Shown here: positions 35,879 to 44,012 of the stretch, in pieces | Layout of the letters: each line of letters begins with the position of its first letter | Numbering within the stretch: the stretch's first letter is position 1 | From: Haloferax litoreum | GTDB taxonomy: Archaea > Halobacteriota > Halobacteria > Halobacteriales > Haloferacaceae | Direction: 5' to 3' | Assembly: GCF_009674605.1 (NCBI RefSeq) | Contig: NZ_WKJO01000001.1 | Span: 1,054,001 to 1,118,000, forward strand | DNA: 64,000 bases | Translations under genes and position numbers: made by a program | Notes under the pieces: model-generated | What the model was told of the DNA's origin: nothing | Seen by the model: the letters and a program-made list of their open reading frames with translations, nothing else | The model's database searches: none

Positions 35879-36145
35879 CTACGTACTCATGTTGACGACG
35901 GCCCGGAGTTCGCCGAGTGTCCGGGTCGGGTCGGCCACGTCGCGGGATGCGAGTACCTGGTAGCGACCGTCTTCTTCGACGATTCGGTAGGTGACCTCAC
36001 CGTCGTCGAACTCGTACGGCGGGTTCGATTGGACCAGAACGGCGTCCACGTCGTCTCTGTCGTCCGGTCGGTTCGGTGGTTTGACGATGAGTGACGCCTC
36101 CTCACCAAGTCGAATCGTCTCGAGCGTCGCAGCCAAGTCGCGCAT
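35879..36145 (-). CDS. Small conserved haloarchaeal protein
   Basis: An 88-residue soluble protein beginning MRDLAATLETIRLGEEASLI, mixed alpha/beta. The region DGEVTYRIVEEDGRYQVLAS looks like three short beta strands. I do not recognise the family. On the minus strand TATA-like sequence (about 36170-36185) precedes the ATG at 36143-36145; the longer frame reaching 36271 would run through that promoter. It is convergent with the FAD oxidoreductase gene, 34 nt between stops, and divergent from the pheST leader. Confidence 0.65.
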   Translation of the reverse strand: MRDLAATLETIRLGEEASLIVKPPNRPDDRDDVDAVLVQSNPPYEFDDGEVTYRIVEEDGRYQVLASRDVADPTRTLGELRAVVNMST

Positions 36146-36294
36146 TCGTCTTCGTCGCCCCTGAGACGGCAGTGGATAAGAAAGTATCTTATCTCCAACT
36201 GGTGGCTCCTGAATCGACACCCGCCACTGCGCTACTCTCCATGTCGGCGACACAAGCGACGAACGTGCCACTCACTCCCACGATTCCGGAACCG

Positions 36295-36300
36295 TTTTGA
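36295..36300 (+). promoter_or_regulatory. TATA-like element for the pheST leader transcript
   Basis: TTTTGA at 36295-36300, within ACCGTTTTGA, lies 24-29 nt before the ATG at 36324, the spacing expected for a leaderless haloarchaeal transcript. No comparable A/T-rich element exists 25-30 nt before pheS at 36542, where the sequence is GC-rich, so this is the best candidate promoter for the whole leader-pheS-pheT unit. Confidence 0.5.
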
Positions 36301-36323
36301 AGGAACGTGGCAATCTCGAAGAT

Positions 36324-36410
36324 ATGACAACCGAACCTGTCTGTGATGGTGTCAGCGCCACTCGCGAACCGAGCACCTCCGGGTTCGGCTTTTTCTTCCT
36401 GACCGCCTGA
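36324..36410 (+). CDS. Phe-rich leader peptide upstream of pheST (candidate attenuator peptide)
   Basis: A 28-residue ORF, starting ATG at 36324 and ending TGA at 36408-36410. Its last third reads SGFGFFFLTA: Phe codons TTC, TTT, TTC, TTC within five codons, immediately before the stop. It lies 131 nt before the Phe-tRNA synthetase genes and directly at the predicted transcript start. In enteric bacteria the PheM leader peptide of pheST plays this part, slowing the ribosome when charged tRNA-Phe is scarce. The T-run in the Phe codons could alternatively be a plain oligo-U stop signal, but no forward gene ends upstream that would need one. Translation is not proven. Confidence 0.6.
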   Translation: MTTEPVCDGVSATREPSTSGFGFFFLTA

Positions 36411-36450
36411 GGTCGGCGGACTCCGCCCCGGCGCGACCACGCCCGGCGGA
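36403..36450 (+). promoter_or_regulatory. Competing hairpin segments after the Phe leader peptide
   Basis: Four complementary segments follow the Phe codons: CCGCC at 36403-36407 (inside the last leader codons), GGCGG at 36415-36419, CCGCC at 36423-36427 and GGCGG at 36445-36449. Segments 1:2, 2:3 and 3:4 can pair, each excluding its neighbour. The 3:4 hairpin is strongest because TCCGCC and GGCGGA enclose a second stem, GGCG (36430-36433) with CGCC (36440-36443). There is no U-run after it, so if functional it may act on translation or pausing rather than as a bacterial-type terminator. Confidence 0.45.
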
Positions 36451-36541
36451 CGAAACCGACCCCTTCGGTCAGACTCGCCAACGCGGCGAGGCTTCGAAAC
36501 TGCTAACCAACTCCCAGACGGCTAACGCCACAACGAACCAG

Positions 36542-38041
36542 ATGCGACTTCCGGAATCACAGGTCGCGGTGTTGAACGCCGCGAGCGCTACAGACGAACG
36601 GACGATAGAACAGTTGGCGGAGGCGACGGACCTGAAACCAGAGACGGTGACGGGTGCGGCCTTCGACCTGCGCGACGACGGCCTCGTCTCGGTCACAGAG
36701 ACCATCGAGGAAGACGTCGAACTGACCGACGAGGGCGTCGAGTACGCCGAAGGCGGCCTTCCAGAGGTCCGACTCTACCGCGCCGCACTCGACGTCGGCG
36801 ACGGCGATTCGGTCCCGATGGGGCAGGTCATCGGTGCCTCCTCGCTTGGCGGCCCGCAGGTCGATATCGCGCTGTCGAACTTCGCGCGAAAGGGCTACGG
36901 CCACATCGACTCGGGCGAACTCGCGCCCGACGCGGACGCCGACCCCGACGCTGACGAGGAGGCCGCAGCACTCGCGGCCCTCGTCGCCGGCGACAGTGTC
37001 GACGACGCCGTCCTCGACCAACTCGAATCACGCAACCTCGTGGTCCGCCGCGAGCGAACCATCCGCGCCGTCACCCTCACCGACGAGGGCGTCACGGCCA
37101 TGATGGAAGGCGTCGAGGCGGCCGAGACGGTGGACCGTCTCACGCCCGAGATGCTCACCTCCGGTGAGTGGGAAGACGTCGAGTTCACCGAGTACAACGT
37201 CGAAGCCGACGCCCCCGAGGTACGCGGCGGCAAGAAACACATCCTTCGGCAGACGGCAGACCGCGTGAAGGACGTGCTCACCGGCATGGGCTTCGCCGAG
37301 ATGGAAGGTCCGCACGCCGACGCGGACTTCTGGATAAACGACTGCTTGTTCATGCCGCAGGACCACCCGGCACGCACGCACTGGGACCGCTTCGCCCTCG
37401 ACGTGCCGCCGATGGAAGACATTCCCGAGGACCTCATCGACCGCGTCCGCGACGCCCACCTCAACGGCGTCGGCGAAGACGGGGACGGCTACCACTCGCC
37501 GTGGAGCGAGGACTTCGCTCGCGCTATCGCCCTCCGCGGGCACACCACATCGCTGTCGATGCGCTACCTCTCGGGCCACGAAGTCGGCGAACTTGAACCG
37601 CCGCAGCGGTACTTCTCCGTCGAGAAGGTCTACCGCAACGACACGCTCGACCCGACCCACCTGCTGGAGTTCTATCAAATCGAGGGCTGGGTGATGGCGG
37701 AAGACCTCTCGGTGCGCGACCTGATGGGTACCTTCGAGGAGTTCTACTCGCACTTCGGCATCACGGACATCCAGTTCAAACCGCACTACAACCCCTACAC
37801 GGAACCGTCGTTCGAACTGTTCGGCCGACACCCCGAGACGGGCGAACTCATCGAAATCGGCAACTCCGGGATGTTCCGCGAGGAAGTCCTCCGCCCACTC
37901 GGCGTCGAATGCGACGTGATGGCGTGGGGCCTCGCCTTAGAGCGTCTCTTGATGCTCATGTACGGTTTCGACGACATCCGCGACGTTCACGGAACGATGT
38001 GTGACCTCGACCTGCTCCGCGAGACGGAGGTGCTCCGATAA
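36542..38041 (+). CDS. pheS: Phenylalanyl-tRNA synthetase, alpha subunit
   Basis: The 499-residue alpha subunit of the class II enzyme. The N-terminal 200 residues are the archaeal winged-helix region (RLPESQVAVLNAASATDERT, and further helix-turn-helix units) that contacts tRNA. The catalytic domain includes motif 2-like FSVEKVYRNDTLDPTHLLEF and motif 3-like MAWGLALERLLMLMYG. With PheT it forms the alpha2-beta2 enzyme. The ATG at 36542 is preceded by a GC-rich 131-nt stretch without a promoter element, so expression probably depends on the leader transcript starting near 36324. It overlaps pheT by one nucleotide (TAATG). Confidence 0.96.
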   Translation: MRLPESQVAVLNAASATDERTIEQLAEATDLKPETVTGAAFDLRDDGLVSVTETIEEDVELTDEGVEYAEGGLPEVRLYRAALDVGDGDSVPMGQVIGASSLGGPQVDIALSNFARKGYGHIDSGELAPDADADPDADEEAAALAALVAGDSVDDAVLDQLESRNLVVRRERTIRAVTLTDEGVTAMMEGVEAAETVDRLTPEMLTSGEWEDVEFTEYNVEADAPEVRGGKKHILRQTADRVKDVLTGMGFAEMEGPHADADFWINDCLFMPQDHPARTHWDRFALDVPPMEDIPEDLIDRVRDAHLNGVGEDGDGYHSPWSEDFARAIALRGHTTSLSMRYLSGHEVGELEPPQRYFSVEKVYRNDTLDPTHLLEFYQIEGWVMAEDLSVRDLMGTFEEFYSHFGITDIQFKPHYNPYTEPSFELFGRHPETGELIEIGNSGMFREEVLRPLGVECDVMAWGLALERLLMLMYGFDDIRDVHGTMCDLDLLRETEVLR

Positions 38042-39753
38042 TGCCCGTAGTCGACGTTCAACCAGACGAACTGCGCCGCCTGACCGGCCACGAAGAGAAG
38101 TCCGACGAGGAGTTCAAAGACGACCTGTTCGCGCTCGGCCTCGAATTCGAGGGCGTGACCGACGACGGGGCCTTCCAACTGGAGTTCGGCCCGGACCGCC
38201 TCGACCGTCTCTCGGTCGAAGGCGTCGCCCGGTCGCTTCGCTACCAGTACGGCGACGCCCGTGGCGTCTCCGTCCCGAAGACGAACGACCCAGACTGGAC
38301 TATCGTCGTCGACGAGTCCGTCCCGGACGAGCGACCCTACGTCACGGGTGCGGTCATCCGTGGCGTGGACTTAGACGACGCCGCGCTGGACTCGCTCATC
38401 CAACTGCAGGAGAAACTCCACGCGACGATGGGTCGCAAGCGCGCGAAGGGCGCGATTGGCATCCACGACCTGACGATGCTGAAAGGCGACGTGCTCTCGG
38501 AGGACGCCACCGGCAACTCCATCACGTACACGGGAATCGCCCCCGACGGCGACACCTTCGTCGCCCTCGACTCGAACGAGGAACTCACGCCCGCCGAGGT
38601 GCTCGAACAACACGCGACCGGACAGAAGTATGCCGACCTCGTCTCTGAGTACGAGCGTTACCCGGCCATCTACGACGAAATCGGCCTGTTCTCGTTCCCG
38701 CCGGTCATCAACGGCCGTCGGACCGAGGTGTCGACCGACTCGCGTGACCTGTTCGTCGAACTCACCGGCACCGACCAGTGGACCATCGACCGGATGTGCA
38801 CCATCATCTGTTACGCGCTGGCCGCCCGCGGGGCGACCATCGAGCAAGTCGAAGTCCAGTACGAAGACGGCACCGTCGTCAAACCCGACTTCGACGTCGA
38901 CACGAAACACGTCAGCCACGACCGAATCGAGTCGATTCTCGGCGTCGAGTTAGAGATGGACGAGGTCATCGACCTCTTCGAGCGCTCTGGACTCGACGCG
39001 AACGCCGAGTTGGGTGAACAGACAGTCTACGAAGTCTCCATCCCACCGTATCGCGTCGACGTGCTCCACCCGCTGGACCTCGTCGACGACGTGGGTCGGG
39101 CCTACGGCTTCAACGACCTCGAACCGCGCTACCCCGACGTGGGGACGGTCGGGCAGCGTCACGAGCGCTCCCGACTCGAAGACGCCGCCCGCAACAGTCT
39201 CGTCGGACTCGGGTTCGAGGACATGCTCGACTTCCACATGATTTCGGAAGGAGAGAACTACGAGCGCATGGGTATCGAACCCGGCACGGACGTGCTGGGC
39301 GGCGGCGAACCCGCCTCCATCACCGAACCCTACAGTGAGGACTACACCATGCTCCGCACGTGGGTGCTCCCGTCGCTGACGATGGTGCTGGAGAACAACA
39401 CCCACCGCGCGTACCCACAGGACCTCGCCGAAATCGGCCACGTGGCCCACCGCGACGACGACGAGAACACCCGCGTCGCCGAAGCGCGCCACGTCGCCGC
39501 CGTTCTCGCCCGCCACGACGCGACCTACGAGGACGCGAAGGCCCGCCTCGCCGCACTCTGTGGCGACTTCGACGTGGAACTGGAGACGCCAGCGACCGAA
39601 CACCCGTCGTTCATCCCCGGTCGGACCGCCGCCGTCGTCATCGACGGCGAGGAAGTCGGTATCGTCGGTGAACTCCACCCGAAGGTCATCGTCGGACACG
39701 ACCTCGAACTGCCGGTCGCGGCGTTCGAGTTCGACCTGTCGGCGCTGGCGTAA
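38041..39753 (+). CDS. pheT: Phenylalanyl-tRNA synthetase, beta subunit
   Basis: The 570-residue beta subunit, of the shorter archaeal/eukaryotic type without the bacterial extensions. It opens MPVVDVQPDELRRLTGHEEK; a B3/B4 editing-type domain covers the first half (TMGRKRAKGAIGIHDLTMLK). B5 domains follow (VSIPPYRVDVLHPLDLVDDV), then a non-catalytic class II-like core. It provides editing and tRNA binding for PheS. The ATG shares its A with the TAA of pheS, so the two are translationally coupled. A near copy of the last 24 nt of this gene recurs 97 bp downstream. Confidence 0.96.
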   Translation: MPVVDVQPDELRRLTGHEEKSDEEFKDDLFALGLEFEGVTDDGAFQLEFGPDRLDRLSVEGVARSLRYQYGDARGVSVPKTNDPDWTIVVDESVPDERPYVTGAVIRGVDLDDAALDSLIQLQEKLHATMGRKRAKGAIGIHDLTMLKGDVLSEDATGNSITYTGIAPDGDTFVALDSNEELTPAEVLEQHATGQKYADLVSEYERYPAIYDEIGLFSFPPVINGRRTEVSTDSRDLFVELTGTDQWTIDRMCTIICYALAARGATIEQVEVQYEDGTVVKPDFDVDTKHVSHDRIESILGVELEMDEVIDLFERSGLDANAELGEQTVYEVSIPPYRVDVLHPLDLVDDVGRAYGFNDLEPRYPDVGTVGQRHERSRLEDAARNSLVGLGFEDMLDFHMISEGENYERMGIEPGTDVLGGGEPASITEPYSEDYTMLRTWVLPSLTMVLENNTHRAYPQDLAEIGHVAHRDDDENTRVAEARHVAAVLARHDATYEDAKARLAALCGDFDVELETPATEHPSFIPGRTAAVVIDGEEVGIVGELHPKVIVGHDLELPVAAFEFDLSALA

Positions 39754-39764
39754 CCGACCACGGA

Positions 39765-39812
39765 TTAGATTTTTTGGACCAGATTTTTGCGTGACGAGCG
39801 GTGCGAGTCACG
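39765..39812 (+). terminator. T-rich terminator and hairpin after pheT
   Basis: Two T-rich runs, AGATTTTTTGG (about 39767-39777) and AGATTTTTGC (39781-39790), follow the pheT stop by 15-35 nt and are suitable oligo-U stops. Directly after them a hairpin pairs CGTGAC (39790-39795) with GTCACG (39807-39812). Confidence 0.6.
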
Positions 39813-39826
39813 GAAAAGGTGGGAGT

Positions 39827-39850
39827 TTCGACCTGTCGGCGTTGCAGTAA
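39827..39850 (+). repeat. Echo of the pheT 3' end
   Basis: This 24-nt stretch matches the last 24 nt of pheT (39730-39753) at 21 positions, including 15 consecutive bases (TTCGACCTGTCGGCG) and the TAA. It lies in the otherwise non-coding 269-bp gap before the next gene and looks like a short direct duplication of a gene end. Confidence 0.7.
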
Positions 39851-40022
39851 GCGACACGTCAGCTTGTAACCACTTTTCACGCGAGTGTCGAGTGCGATAC
39901 GTGGTCTCTCCCACCCTCTCTGAGATAACTTCGAGTAATTTCAAATTTCTCGTCATTCCTTTTGTGCATTTGGTGTGAGAACGATAGAAACCTTTAGGAT
40001 GTAACTCGTCGCCAGTTCTTGT

Positions 40023-41228
40023 ATGAACGATTATGAACTAACGCGCGAGACGCTGGCAGTCACCCACGGCGAGCGCGGACAGGCTCCTGCGCCCGGTGTC
40101 GAAGACGTCGTCGTCCCGCTTCACCTCTCGTCGACGTACTCGGTTCCCGACGTAGACCCCGATGCGGACCTCGAACTGCTCGACCCGGACGCGGGCGAGT
40201 ATCTCTACTCGCGGTTGTCGAACCCCACGCGAAACGCACTGGAGCATCGGTTGGCGGCACTCGAAGGTGCGGAGCACGCCCTCGCGTTCGTGTCGGGGAC
40301 GGCGGCCATCACGGCGACGATGACGGCGATGATTCGCCCCGGTGACCACATCGTCGCGTTCGAAGACCTCTACGGCGGGACGAAGACGATGCTCAACCGC
40401 CTCTTCGCCGAGCGACTCGACGTGGACGTGACGTTCGTCGACGCGACGGACGTTGCCAACGTCGAAGACGCCATGCGGGAGGAGACGCGTCTCATCTGGA
40501 TGGAGACGCCGACGAACCCGCTCATGCACCTCTGCGACATCGAGGCTATCGCCGCCATCGCCGACGAGTGGGACACCATCTTCGGCGTGGACAACACCTT
40601 CCTCAGTCCGTACTTCCAGAACCCGCTGTCGCTCGGTGCCGACGTGGTCGTCCACAGCACGACGAAGTACCTCAACGGCCACTCCGACTCCATCGGCGGT
40701 GCCGTCGTCACCAACCGCGACGACATCATGGACGAACTCGCGTTCCTCCAGCGTGTCGGCATGGGGTCGATGCTCTCGCCGTTCGACTCCTACATGACCC
40801 TCCGCGGTATCAAGACGCTCCCACTGCGGATGCGCCAACACGAGGAGAACGCGATGGAGATTGCGCGGTTCCTCGAATCCCACGACGCCGTCACGCGTGT
40901 CCTCTACCCCGGCCTCGAATCCCACCCACAGCACGAACTCGCCGCCCGGCAGCAGTCCGGGTTCGGTGGCGTGCTCTCGTTCGAACTCGACACCGACCTC
41001 GACGGGACGGCCGAGTTCCTCGGCCGCCTGCGCGAGTTCCCCCTCGCAGTGAGTCTCGGCGGTGTCGAGAGCCTCATCGAGCACCCGGCGACGATGACGC
41101 ACTCGCCACTCGCTCAGACCGAACGGGACCGTCTCGGTATCTCGAACTCGCTGCTTCGCATGTCCGTGGGCGTCGAACACGTCGACGACTTGCTCGCTGA
41201 CCTCGACGCGGCGCTAGCGTCGGTCTAA
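40023..41228 (+). CDS. Cys/Met metabolism PLP enzyme (cystathionine gamma-synthase / gamma-lyase type)
   Basis: A 401-residue fold-type I PLP enzyme. The PLP Lys is Lys 215 in VHSTTKYLNGHSD, the phosphate contact is FVSGTAAITATM, and YSRLSNPTRNALEHRLAALE contains the Tyr and Arg that reach PLP from the neighbouring subunit. The SLGGVESLIEHPATMTHS end binds the substrate carboxylate. The family includes cystathionine gamma-synthase, cystathionine gamma-lyase, methionine gamma-lyase and O-acetylhomoserine sulfhydrylase; the sequence does not decide. A CCTTTA element lies about 30 nt before the ATG. Confidence 0.9.
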   Translation: MNDYELTRETLAVTHGERGQAPAPGVEDVVVPLHLSSTYSVPDVDPDADLELLDPDAGEYLYSRLSNPTRNALEHRLAALEGAEHALAFVSGTAAITATMTAMIRPGDHIVAFEDLYGGTKTMLNRLFAERLDVDVTFVDATDVANVEDAMREETRLIWMETPTNPLMHLCDIEAIAAIADEWDTIFGVDNTFLSPYFQNPLSLGADVVVHSTTKYLNGHSDSIGGAVVTNRDDIMDELAFLQRVGMGSMLSPFDSYMTLRGIKTLPLRMRQHEENAMEIARFLESHDAVTRVLYPGLESHPQHELAARQQSGFGGVLSFELDTDLDGTAEFLGRLREFPLAVSLGGVESLIEHPATMTHSPLAQTERDRLGISNSLLRMSVGVEHVDDLLADLDAALASV

Positions 41229-41366
41229 TCGCTCTCTCGCCGATTTCTCTCGTTTCGACGGCGTGCCCGTCGCTGCGACGGGTTCTCTTCGCCGCTCGAT
41301 ACTCGCGCTCTCGGGCCGCTAACCGAGTTGTTTAACAGTCTACCCGGTGGTAGGTACGCCAACGCA

Positions 41367-43973
41367 ATGCCGAGCGGAGAATACGACCCGGAAACCGTCG
41401 AGGCGAACTGGCAAGAGAGGTGGGTCGACGAAGACCTGTACGCGTACCCAGCGGGTGCTGTAGACCCCGACACCGTCTTCTCCATCGACTCGCCGCCGCC
41501 GACTGTCTCCGGGAGTCTTCACTGGGGTCACGTCTACGGCTTCACGCTCCAGGACTTCGTCGCCCGGTTCAACCGGATGCGCGGCGAGGAGGTCTACTTC
41601 CCGTTCGGATACGACGACAACGGAATCGCCTCGGAACTCCTGACCGAAGACGAACTCGGAATCAAGCACCAGGACTACGAGCGACGCGAGTTCCAGAAAC
41701 TCTGCCGCGAGGTCACCTCGAAGTACGAAGCGGAGTTCACCGAGAAGATGCAGAACCTCGGTATCTCCATCGACTGGGAGCAGACGTACCAGACTATCTC
41801 ACCCGAGGTCCAGCGCATCTCGCAACTCTCGTTCGTCGACCTCTACGAGAAGGACCGCCAGTACCGACAGCGCGCGCCCGCAATCTGGTGTCCCGAGTGT
41901 GAGACGGCCATCTCGCAAGTCGAGACCGAAGACGACGAACAGGGGTCGCACTTCCACGACATCGAGTTCGGCGTCGCCGACTCGGACGAGTCGTTCGTCA
42001 TCTCCACGACGCGCCCCGAACTCCTCCCCGCGTGTGTCGCCGTCTTCGTCCACCCCGACGACGACGAGAACGAACACCTCGTCGGGCAGGAGGCCGAGGT
42101 TCCGCTGTTCGGCCAGCACGTCCCCATCCTCGAAGACGAGCGTGTCGACTTAGAGACCGGAACGGGCCTCGTCATGTGCTGTACCTTCGGTGACCAGACG
42201 GACATCGAGTGGTATCAGGCGCACGACCTGCCACTCCGCGTCGCCATCGACGAATCCGGCACGATGACCGAGGTTGCAGACGACTACGCCGGTCTGTCTT
42301 CGGACGAGGCTCGCGAGAATATCGTCTCGGACCTCGACGACGCCGGCGCACTGCTCGACACGCGCGCCATCACGCACACGGTCAACGTCCACGAACGCTG
42401 TGGCACGAGCGTCGAGTTCCTCGTCAAAGACCAGTGGTACATCAAACTGCTCGACAAGCGCGAGGAGTACCTCGACGCGGGCGAGCAGATGGAGTGGTTC
42501 CCCGACAAGATGTTCACGCGGTACAAGAACTGGATCGAAGGCCTCCAGTGGGACTGGGCGATTTCGCGCCAGCGCTCCTCTGGGATTCCGTTCCCGGTCT
42601 GGTACTGCGGCGACTGCGAACACGTCGTCGTCGCCGACCGCGCGGACCTGCCGGTCGACCCACTCTCGGACGACCCGCCGGTCGACACCTGTCCCGAGTG
42701 TGGTCACGACGAGTTCGTCGCCGAAGACGACGTCTTCGACACGTGGGCGACGTCGTCGCTCACACCCCTCATCAACGCCGGATGGGACTGGAACCCCGAG
42801 ACCGAGGAGATGGAACTCGAACGCGACGAACTCTATCCGTTCGACATGCGCCCGCAGGGCCACGACATCATCTCTTTCTGGTTGTTCCACACCGTCGTCA
42901 AGTGCTACGAGCACACCGGCGAGGTGCCGTTCGACAGCGTGATGATAAACGGGATGGTCCTCGACAAGAACCGCGAGAAGATGTCGAAGTCCGTCGGCAA
43001 CGTCGTCTCGCCGGACGAGGTTCTGGACAAGTTCCCGGTCGACGCCGCCCGCTACTGGGCCGCGGGGAGCGCCGTCGGCGACGACCTGCCGTATCAGGAG
43101 AAGGGTCTCGTCGCGGGCGAGAAGTTGATGCGAAAGCTCTGGAACGCGTCGAAACTCGTCGAGAGTCTCACCGAGGACGCCCCCGAAGAGTTCGACCACG
43201 ACGACCTGAAGACGCTCGACCGCTGGTTGCTCGCGTCGCTCGACCGCGAAATCGAGTACGCCACGGAGAAACTCGAGAACCGAGAGTTCTCGAAGGCACG
43301 CGATAGCCTGCGGAGTTTCTTCTGGCACACGTTCTGTGACGACTACCTCGAAATCGCCAAACAGCGACTCCGCGAGGGCGACGACCCCTCGGCGGCCTAC
43401 ACGCTCCAGACCGCCCACCAGCGTTTCCTCGTCCTCTTCGCGCCCATCCTCGCACACATCACCGAGGAACTGTGGCGTGAGATGTACAACGCCGAGAGCG
43501 TCCACGAACAGTCGTGGCCCGACCCACTCGGCCTCGACGCCGACTTCGAGGCCGGCGAGACTGCCATGGCCGTCGTCGGCGCGCTTCGGAAGTACAAGAG
43601 CGACGCGCAGCTCTCGATGAATGCCGGCATCGACGAGGTGGAGGTCTATGGCGACATCCATGGGTTCGAATCCGATATCAGCGGCGTCATGCACGTCGAG
43701 TCGCTCACCTCGACCGACGAGGAACCACCTATCGAGTCGGTCATCTCCGGTATCGACCTCGACTACGCCGTCGTCGGCCCCGAGTACGGGAGCAAGGTTC
43801 CGGATATCGAGGCGGCACTCGCACAGGACGACTACGAACTCGTCGGCGACGAACTCCACGTCGCGGGCGTCGAACTCGGCCCCGACATGTTCGAGGTCAA
43901 CGAAGCGCGCACCTACACCGGCGAGGGCGAGTTCGTCGAGACAGAGGGCGCGCTCATCATCGTCAAGAACTGA
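41367..43973 (+). CDS. valS: Valyl-tRNA synthetase
   Basis: The 868-residue class I synthetase charges tRNA-Val. HIGH-type motif is VSGSLHWGHVYGF near residue 50; the KMSKS loop is REKMSKSVGN; the CP1 editing domain lies between, beginning around ISTTRPELLPACVAVFVHPD. Zinc knuckles appear as CPECE, and CGDCE with CPECG. The anticodon domain and a shortened C-terminal arm follow. I start at the ATG at 41367 (MPSGEYDPETVEANWQERWV). TTTAAC at about 41330 is a plausible promoter 37 nt upstream. Confidence 0.96.
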   Translation: MPSGEYDPETVEANWQERWVDEDLYAYPAGAVDPDTVFSIDSPPPTVSGSLHWGHVYGFTLQDFVARFNRMRGEEVYFPFGYDDNGIASELLTEDELGIKHQDYERREFQKLCREVTSKYEAEFTEKMQNLGISIDWEQTYQTISPEVQRISQLSFVDLYEKDRQYRQRAPAIWCPECETAISQVETEDDEQGSHFHDIEFGVADSDESFVISTTRPELLPACVAVFVHPDDDENEHLVGQEAEVPLFGQHVPILEDERVDLETGTGLVMCCTFGDQTDIEWYQAHDLPLRVAIDESGTMTEVADDYAGLSSDEARENIVSDLDDAGALLDTRAITHTVNVHERCGTSVEFLVKDQWYIKLLDKREEYLDAGEQMEWFPDKMFTRYKNWIEGLQWDWAISRQRSSGIPFPVWYCGDCEHVVVADRADLPVDPLSDDPPVDTCPECGHDEFVAEDDVFDTWATSSLTPLINAGWDWNPETEEMELERDELYPFDMRPQGHDIISFWLFHTVVKCYEHTGEVPFDSVMINGMVLDKNREKMSKSVGNVVSPDEVLDKFPVDAARYWAAGSAVGDDLPYQEKGLVAGEKLMRKLWNASKLVESLTEDAPEEFDHDDLKTLDRWLLASLDREIEYATEKLENREFSKARDSLRSFFWHTFCDDYLEIAKQRLREGDDPSAAYTLQTAHQRFLVLFAPILAHITEELWREMYNAESVHEQSWPDPLGLDADFEAGETAMAVVGALRKYKSDAQLSMNAGIDEVEVYGDIHGFESDISGVMHVESLTSTDEEPPIESVISGIDLDYAVVGPEYGSKVPDIEAALAQDDYELVGDELHVAGVELGPDMFEVNEARTYTGEGEFVETEGALIIVKN

Positions 43974-44012
43974 GCGGAAGACCGTGGCGGGTTCGCCACA
44001 GAAACTCCTGTT

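Noticed and set aside
41229-41366. Leader peptide before valS similar to the one before pheST
   Set aside because: The 138-nt gap has no Val-rich short ORF, and a TATA-like element close to valS explains its expression.
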